DNA of 13,726 nt from Phoronis ovalis (taxonomy: Eukaryota; Phoronida; Phoronidae), in contig JAOXYB010036440.1 in NCBI GenBank assembly GCA_028565635.1, positions 1 through 13,726 on the forward strand, given 5' to 3'. The first letter of the stretch is position 1; each line of letters begins with the position of its first letter. The position numbers and the translations under genes are program-made. The notes under the pieces were generated by a model that worked only from the letters and a program-made list of their open reading frames with translations, had not been told where the DNA came from and did no database searches. This document shows, piece by piece, positions 8,405 to 13,726 of this stretch.

Positions 8405-8434
8405 ATCCGGGCACGTAGAATGAAATACCCGGAT
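8405..8434. repeat. Small GC-rich hairpin
   Basis: ATCCGGG (8405-8411) and CCCGGAT (8428-8434) form a perfect 7-bp stem with a 16-nt loop in AT-rich surroundings. No function is known. Confidence 0.6.
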
Positions 8435-8600
8435 AGACAACTCGACAATTGTGATTGGATAATAATGAGACTTACATTGATAAGCAACAAATCAAAATTG
8501 ATAATACATTTTTCACTGAAGTTTGATGAATCAGACTTGCTTGTCGACGGGAAGGTGTAATTTATTTGCTTTGCCAAACTCAATCTGAGAAAGATATTTT

Positions 8601-8664
8601 AAGGTAAGAATCGAACCATAAACATGAAAGCAGACGATCTCATGACCAACTTAGAAGCATTATC
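8601..8664 (-). repeat. tRNA-like SINE head fragment
   Basis: On the - strand, AGTTGGTCATGAG (complement of 8640-8652) resembles the D-arm/A-box consensus of tRNAs. About 25 nt further on, GGTTCGATTCT (complement of 8607-8617) is a near-perfect B-box. Acceptor and T stems do not pair properly, so this is not a functional tRNA gene but looks like the pol III head of a tRNA-derived SINE. I could not delimit its body. Confidence 0.45.
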
Positions 8665-8861
8665 CGGCCGTCGGTAGTAAAGGCATAGACAATCGGGAAC
8701 AAAATATGGATTACATAGCCATAGGGGCCCGGCCCATTAGGCACTATTGCGCAACTTGTACTTGTAAAACCAACAAGATACGGAGGACATCACGCTAATG
8801 TAGATAAAACATTGGTACATGCCACAAGGTGTAAGACACAAGCTTATCTGTATGTAATGAA

Positions 8862-8964
8862 GGTGCGCTTGGTGGAGCAGTGGTTATATATATACCACGT
8901 CCGCCTGGCAGTCAAAGATCTGTACATGCCTTTCAAGGCGGGTTTCAACACGGTCCCCCGGCGA
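8862..8964 (+). repeat. tRNA-like SINE head, second copy/family
   Basis: GCTTGGTGGAGCAGTGGTTA (8868-8887) looks like a tRNA D-arm/A-box. GTCCGCCTGGCAGTCAAAGATC (8899-8920) looks like the anticodon-arm region, and GGGTTTCAACAC (8940-8951) is a B-box-like T-loop. The A-to-B distance is stretched by inserted bases, so it is a decayed copy. Its end overlaps the left arm of the large inverted repeat. Confidence 0.45.
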
Positions 8965-9070
8965 GAAAATGTAGTTATATTTTTAAATAAATAAATATGT
9001 GGTATAATATCGATCAATACGGCCTCCTGTGTAATCTGTATATAAACAGGTCCTGAAACACGTTCAGTCT
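8944..9070. repeat. Large inverted repeat, left arm
   Basis: This pairs with 9251-9380 in opposite orientation. The matching blocks in order are an ACGGTC tract, GGCGAGAA, GTTATATTTTTAAATAAATA, a GGTATA tract, then CTCCTGTGTAATCT and ATAAACAGGTCCTGAAACAC. CAGTCT continues the match inwards. The arms are imperfect and clearly homologous over about 120 bp. Confidence 0.8.
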
Positions 9071-9250
9071 TGACCAATATGTGATTTTTTAGCAATCACG
9101 CTTGAAAATCATCAGATCATAAATAACAGACTGAATATTTTTGGATTGGAAGTTGAAGAAACAGAATTTGTGATCAGATCAGTGTGTGGATTGAGTGCAG
9201 TTACTTCTTATTTGGAGCATAAATATTGTTTGGAAGAGGAGGCATCGCCC

Positions 9251-9380
9251 CAGACTGGCCCAGTGTTTCAGGACCTGTTTATATATATATATAGATTACA
9301 CAGGAGACCGTATGGATAGTATACCATTTATTTATTTAAAAATATAACTGCACTTCTCGCCAGGTGACCGTGGGTTTCAA
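9251..9380. repeat. Large inverted repeat, right arm
   Basis: This is the inverted partner of 8944-9070, separated from it by about 180 bp of unrelated sequence. It carries an expanded (TA)n run at 9281-9293 that is shorter in the left arm. The pair may be two oppositely inserted copies of one short element or the terminal repeats of a non-autonomous element. I found no clear flanking target-site duplication. Confidence 0.8.
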
Positions 9381-9540
9381 GGTAAAAAAATTACCTGGGT
9401 CTCAATGGTAGGAACTGTGTATCCCTTGTGGCTGAGATGACTATATGTTAAATGGCTGTCCCGTCTCTGTGAGGTCTATCTCTCAGGGATGTTAAAGAAC
9501 GGCTATTGACATCAGTAATTGACCATCAATTAGTCCTTCC
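9352..9540 (+). repeat. SINE-like segment
   Basis: TTCTCGCCAGGTGACCGTGG followed by GGTTTCAAGG (B-box-like) resembles the 3' half of a tRNA head. It is followed by a body containing GTCTCTGTGAGG and GGGATGTTAAAGAAC, which looks like the tRNA-unrelated part of an invertebrate SINE. The A-box half is missing or replaced by the inverted-repeat arm. Family is not assigned. Confidence 0.35.
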
Positions 9541-9584
9541 TTTCCTTTGTATTGTTTATTTTCACTCAGGCGTAAAATCCATAC

Positions 9585-9767
9585 CTGTTAGTAGCTTGAT
9601 GATATTTAAAGCTTGCTGTCTTTTGTTGAATATATAATAAATTGTTGATCTTACACACTTTGTTGGGAGTGGCCTGGGAAGTTCAAGTGTGTGGTTTATA
9701 AGTATTATTAAGTTAAACCTAATATTCTTGATGTCACGTCCAGTTAGATAATTTGTATTCCCCCATT
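9585..9767 (-). CDS. Possible internal exon, unknown protein
   Basis: This 183-nt stretch on the - strand is framed by an acceptor (ATTTTATTTACTAG) and the donor AACAG/GTATGG. It is open throughout in phase 1 to phase 1. It encodes about 61 residues, starting WGNTNYLTGRDIKN and ending QQALNIIKLLT, with the stretch NHTLELPRPLPTKC in the middle. Composition is basic and hydrophobic. No family is recognised and no partner exon was found. Open frames of this size do occur by chance here. It lies upstream of the scramblase gene on the opposite strand, next to SINE-like sequence, so repeat origin is possible. Confidence 0.25.
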
Positions 9768-10281
9768 CTAGTAAATAAAATGATATTTCCAACCAGTAAC
9801 ATTGGCTGTGTTATTTTAATTCTTTTTTATATCAGGATTGTTACTTTATTGACTCAAAAGCTTAGTATACCAGTGCAATTCGTGGAACACCAGGTCAAAG
9901 CATATTATAGGCTTACCATCTCTCCCAGGTTTACCAGTCCTGTGCGTACTCATTATTCATACTGCATGTCAGTTTAAATGTCAGAACATGCATTACAGTT
10001 ATAAAAATAAGTGAGGTAATTTCCGTGTGTTAGCTGGTATAATTAGTCAATCGAATTTCACAAAGGGTCCAAACTCACCTGAGCAGACATAAAGCAATAT
10101 GCACATCATAAAAAGCATACAATCAATGTACAGCATGACATTAAAAGGGTGAACACTGCTGTGACCAGTTAAAAAAGGTAACCCTCTTCACTATCACCTA
10201 TTACTAAGATTAGATTTTTTTCTGACATGGACAGATTAGCATTTACTGAAATTCCAGTACTGACAGCATAAAAACTCTGGC
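9768..10281. other. No recognisable gene
   Basis: This is AT-rich sequence leading to the scramblase gene. Part of it is presumably the intron between an unseen 5' UTR exon and the first coding exon. The + strand open frame at 9753-9977 lacks support. Confidence 0.45.
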
Positions 10282-10361
10282 ATCTTCGCAATGCCAAGGA
10301 AATATTCTCATATATGTTCTGAGAGTGCATATACAAAGTGACGATCCCTGCATTCAGAGGA
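10282..10361. repeat. Dispersed repeat, copy 2
   Basis: This is a same-strand relative of 4130-4216, identical over the first 17 bases and similar to the end at TTCAGAGGA. It is 7 nt shorter overall, with substitutions and small indels. It lies 79 bp before the start of the first scramblase coding exon, in the presumed 5' intron. Confidence 0.7.
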
Positions 10362-10440
10362 GGAAACTCAGGTTGATGTAATATTCAGAAATAAAGATTG
10401 AATTTGATTTTTTAAATTTCTTTTCAAAATATTTTTTCAG

Positions 10441-10502
10441 TCATTCTACCATGAGTGAACAACCTGTAACATATCAGCCTCAAGTGGCTTATGCACAGCC
10501 TG
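10441..10502 (+). CDS. Scramblase first coding exon
   Basis: Acceptor TTTTTTCAG ends at 10440 and donor CTG/GTAAGT at 10503. Only 10 nt of 5' UTR precede the ATG at 10451, so the promoter and at least one non-coding exon lie upstream. It encodes residues 1-17 ([17 protein letters not shown]) plus the first base of a Gly codon. Confidence 0.9.
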
Positions 10503-13500
10503 GTAAGTATCACTGGTAGAAACAATCAGTTGACCTATGACAGTTTGCAGGGCACTTTCCTTCTTAGTTACAGTATCTACATGCTGTATACATAGTTTGA
10601 AGATTATCATTGTCAATATATTTGTTCATTTTAAAGGACTGGTCCACCATATTAAAATATGTAGGTCAGAAGAATTCCTTTTATTGAAGCTGTGACTTGA
10701 TTTGGCTATAAACAGTCTCTGTATAAACTGGTTTAAAAATCAGTATCAGCTTATTATTGTGGTGTATCATGTACAAATCATACAATTGAGCTTAGACCTA
10801 CATGCCCCTTTCCCTCAAAGTGTAAAATATACAAGTTGTACTGTGGGATACTACAAGTTTATAATATATTCTGAATTTTATCCTGACAAAAGTTTATATT
10901 TTAATCCCAGATGCATGTTGATGCAAATAACATGTTTTAACTATATTTCTTAAATAAAGAATATTGGACTTCATGTATGTGACCATATTATGTCCCTCTA
11001 TTAATTCAACTACAAGAAGTAATTTCAATTTTTGCTGATCAAAATATTAGAAATTATCAAATTTTGATAGCTCAGCTACCCTGTATAAGAAATTATAGTG
11101 TAATAGGTCGGGAATGGAAACCAAATGTGGACTATATTACTGTAATATTCAATGCCTAATTTTTGTCAAACGTTTTTAGTACATTAGGGAAGAAGTGGTC
11201 AAACAAAAAACCTGAGGCACAATATAAGCAAATGCATAGTGACATTTACGTATTATTTTTATATTTCTATTTCAGGTCAGCCTGTGCACTACCAACAGGG
11301 AGGTATGGCTATATTTTTTTTTATATTTGAATTGTAACATGATTGTGCAAATAATCACTTGTAAACAGAGGCATTTAATAATATTACAGTTCAAATACAT
11401 CATTGTTGTAACCATTGTTCAAATTCTAAAAATTAAGTTCTTCTTTACATTGATTTTAAGGTCAGTATGGCGCTCCACCTGGGCAGCCAGGTTACTATGG
11501 CCAGCCACAAGGTATTTTATTCGATTGTTCGTGCATGATGTTATGGACTTGGTTCTTAAGATCATTTGTTTTTCGTAACGCATCCACACGATTGTAAAGT
11601 CAGCTTCAGTTATAATATTCATTTATAAAATTTTACAGCTCTGGTACTGCAAATGAATAGCATTGCATAATTATCTATTAGATACATTAGTAGTTTGAAA
11701 CTTATTTTACCCATGTGAATGTCAAGCCGAAAGAAAAACCAAAATGCACTATCTGTTTTGACTGGACTGGAAAAGCATTCTTACACATGACCTTTGAAAG
11801 TTTCAAGATGCACATTTTCCATGGCTGACAGTTGATGTTTGTGTGGATGCAGTTTGCAAACAAATTGTTGATAGATGGTCTTTTAAGAATCAATAATTAC
11901 CATTGTCCTTATTTGTTTCTGCATTGTTCACAGAGTTCCAGGGCTGTTTGTAGTGGCATACTTACTGTTAGACTCGTTAAATTATCTTTACATTGGTTAT
12001 TAGGTTTTATGCATACTAATAATGAACTATTAATTATGCATGCATATCCTTAAGTTTATTGAATATGTAAATTTGCTTATAGATTTATCGCTAGCTATGC
12101 AAGTATTGTAGGTGCTGCTATAATGTTTTGTATATTGGTTACGTTATGTTGTTGATTGGTATTGTCTGCTTTTATTTACAATTTTAATTATAACTATGAA
12201 TATGCAATTTTTAGAATAGGTCTCTCTATTTGCAGTTTCCAGCCTCTACCACCAGGGGAAAGTGTGAGAATTTTGAGGGCTCTAGCATTCACTACTAGAA
12301 AAAATATCCACTTAGAAAACACTTCATGTATTTGCTGACAAATTTCCTTTTCATTTTTCAAATTTATTGGGTTTAAGAAGAATTTTTTCATTATACAACA
12401 AAATAAATACTACTTATTCATAAAATACACTAATTACATTGTGTGAGTTGTGATGTGGCCCATTTAATTGATAAATTTGAGAAACTGCGATTAGAGAGGA
12501 CTTATTGAAATGTATTATTCATAAGTTTAATGAACACTAACAGTGACTTAACATATATAACAAATTGAAGTTTAATTTTATTTTGAATCCATGTACCACG
12601 TGCATGTTATCATGACATTTTGAAACCATCTTTGTTGTCATGATGTACATAGTTTTATGTTTAGAGTTGTTACATGAACATTTTAAATATGTTATTCAAA
12701 GGAAAAATCAGTCGTTTTATTTGGAATTATAAAGAGTATGATGTTGTAAGACCTTGTGATATTTTCTAGTTAAGTGGTGGACAATATTTATTTGGAAAAA
12801 TGGAGCAAAAGATTGAGTCGAATGAAGATCTAGAGTTATAGAGACTAATAGATAAGGGTTAAAAAAGTGTATGGAGGACACCTTTTATTTTAGTACACAT
12901 TTTAAGTTCTGCATTCTATGTTTAAGGTGCCCCTCCACCGCAGGGCTTTGGACAACCAGTGCCACCTGGATATGCACAACCTATGACGCAACAAGGTAAA
13001 GATATGACATTCTTTTATATAATTGATTATTTGCGTATATTGCAGTCATATTTAACAGTGGACCAGAAAATTGTTTTTTCCACTAAAGCAACAGTCTTTT
13101 AATTGTGCTGGACTATCAACTCTGGTTGAAAGCAATTGCCCTAAAAAAATCCCCATCCCAATCTAAGGAAACTCATCTGTTGAGCTCCACTTTAGTGGTG
13201 TAGCAAATATAGAAAGGAACATATGTAAGATAACAAAAGTGAGTCACTATCTGTGCAAAAAAAATATCCTTAGCAGGTTACATATATTTTATAGGCTGTA
13301 CTTGACTATTATAAATTGTAGGTAATATAAATATTCTTATATTAAGATAATACATTGAATGTTTTATTTGTTTGAAGGTGCCCCAGCAGGCCAAGGTGCA
13401 GGTTGGATGCAGAAACCTGTTATTGCTGGATGCCCACCTGGTCTGGAATACCTATCTTCGATTGATCAACTCTTGGTTCATCAGCAGGTAGAATTATTGG

Positions 13501-13503
13501 AAG
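10451..13503 (+). CDS. Phospholipid scramblase (PLSCR family), N-terminal part, 5 exons
   Basis: Coding exons are 10451-10502, 11276-11302, 11461-11511, 12927-12995 and 13378-13503. Joined, they give 108 complete codons, and the gene continues past the right edge. Residues 1-75 are a Pro/Gly/Gln/Tyr-rich tail with a PPGY (WW-domain ligand type) motif at 56-59. WM at 76-77 precedes CPPGLEYL (85-92), followed by [14 protein letters not shown] (95-108). That block is the diagnostic start of the scramblase domain of PLSCR1-type proteins. Family members are palmitoylated, type II or membrane-attached proteins linked to Ca2+-dependent phospholipid redistribution and, in vertebrates, to interferon responses and nuclear import. 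The beta-barrel core, the Cys-rich palmitoylation site, the Ca2+-binding loop and the C-terminal membrane helix lie outside the window. The start was chosen because the ATG has A at -3 (ACCATGA) and lies 10 nt into the first exon. Every junction seen is phase 1. Which PLSCR paralogue it is cannot be told. Confidence 0.93.
11276..11302 (+). CDS. Scramblase 27-nt microexon
   Basis: The exon lies between TATTTCAG and the donor GAG/GTATGG. It adds nine codons in phase 1-1 (about GQPVHYQQG). It starts GTCAG like the next coding exon, which hints at exon duplication. Confidence 0.85.
11461..11511 (+). CDS. Scramblase 51-nt exon
   Basis: Acceptor TGATTTTAAG, donor CAAG/GTATTT. It encodes 17 codons in phase 1-1 ([17 protein letters not shown]), rich in Gly, Pro, Gln and Tyr. 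Confidence 0.88.
11512..12926 (+). other. Scramblase intron, no other feature seen
   Basis: This is a 1.4-kb AT-rich intron. A splice-like open piece after TATTTGCAG near 12233 contains [10 protein letters not shown] in one frame, but its phase does not fit the phase-1 chain, so it was not added to the gene. Frames on the - strand have no support. Confidence 0.6.
12927..12995 (+). CDS. Scramblase 69-nt exon
   Basis: The acceptor is ATGTTTAAG, with an interrupted pyrimidine tract, and the donor is CAAG/GTAAAG. It encodes 23 codons in phase 1-1, including the PPGY motif. It begins GTGCCCC, the same as the next exon. Confidence 0.88.
13378..13503 (+). CDS. Scramblase exon opening the conserved domain
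   Basis: Acceptor TGTTTGAAG, donor GAAG/GTAATT. It encodes 42 codons, the last of the proline-rich tail and the start of the scramblase domain (WMQKP then CPPGLEYL). The exon ends after LLE in phase 1. The next codon starts with G, which suits the Val or Ala found there in relatives. Confidence 0.93.
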
Positions 13504-13726
13504 GTAATTACTTCTTTCAGTCAATTCCAGAATTTTATTACATAGTTCCTTGTGTCTGTGTGTAATTGAAAAAACACAGCACATCTTTTGTGGCAATCAT
13601 CAAGCATAATTCAATCAGTTACTTACAATAAATGTATTAGCACTTACAAATAACATCATAAGACTTCACAAAGACAGATACATTTTTAGATACTAGTTAC
13701 TTTTTGTTTAGATTTTACAATACATG
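13504..13726 (+). other. Scramblase intron, running off the window
   Basis: This is AT-rich sequence after the donor at 13504. No further coding exon is visible before the end. Confidence 0.7.

Noticed and set aside
8595-8608. AAG/GTAAGA as the donor of a scramblase 5' UTR exon
   Set aside because: It falls inside the tRNA-like B-box region, and nothing else supports an exon there.
8844-9095. 83-codon - strand open frame (and 8812-8994 on +)
   Set aside because: Both lie in SINE-like sequence and the inverted-repeat arm.
12240-12262. CTCF-like core CCACCAGGGG
   Set aside because: It matches only part of the known vertebrate motif, and the rest (AAAG) does not fit. A chance match is likely.
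12233-12300. Possible extra scramblase exon ([10 protein letters not shown])
   Set aside because: The frame requires phase 2 entry while the flanking exons are all phase 1. The phase-1 frame is not Pro/Gly-rich in the same way and lacks a donor at the right place.

Overview
This is an AT-rich animal (metazoan) genomic window with split genes, long AT-rich introns and small transposable elements. It holds no bacterial operon, phage or CRISPR. Two genes can be supported with some confidence. On the + strand, five coding exons (10451-13503) encode the N-terminal 108 residues of a phospholipid scramblase (PLSCR family), and the gene runs off the right edge. On the - strand, an unbroken 284-codon frame (4984-5838) looks like an invertebrate relative of vertebrate C8orf48, a protein of unknown function. 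Base composition, intron sizes and tRNA-like SINE fragments suggest an invertebrate, perhaps a mollusc. That placement is inference, not something shown by a diagnostic sequence.

Layout. 1-4930 contains no confident gene. It holds several splice-flanked open stretches that could be exons of lineage-specific genes. The best is a - strand pair, 1626-1887 plus 917-960, followed by a poly(A) signal. A + strand microexon at 3065-3107 may join a terminal exon at 4025-4226. 4933-5870 is the C8orf48-like gene. 5949-6008 is a 16-bp inverted repeat just upstream of it. 6009-7480 shows nothing recognisable. 7490-7774 is a nearly complete palindromic MITE with a perfect 9-bp target-site duplication. 7939-8047 is a degenerate ~32-bp minisatellite. 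8596-9540 is a repeat-rich block with tRNA-like SINE heads and a ~120-bp inverted repeat. 9585-9767 is another possible - strand exon. 10441-13503 is the scramblase gene.

The two main genes are divergent, with their ATGs about 4.6 kb apart and mobile-element debris between them. Nothing in the sequence shows that they act together. The most informative gene-level feature is the scramblase proline/glycine-rich N-terminus. It is built from a run of small symmetric phase-1 exons (27, 51, 69 and 126 nt) whose junctions all fall inside a GGT glycine codon, so any exon of the run could be skipped or duplicated without breaking the frame. I found no convincing previously undescribed multi-gene system.
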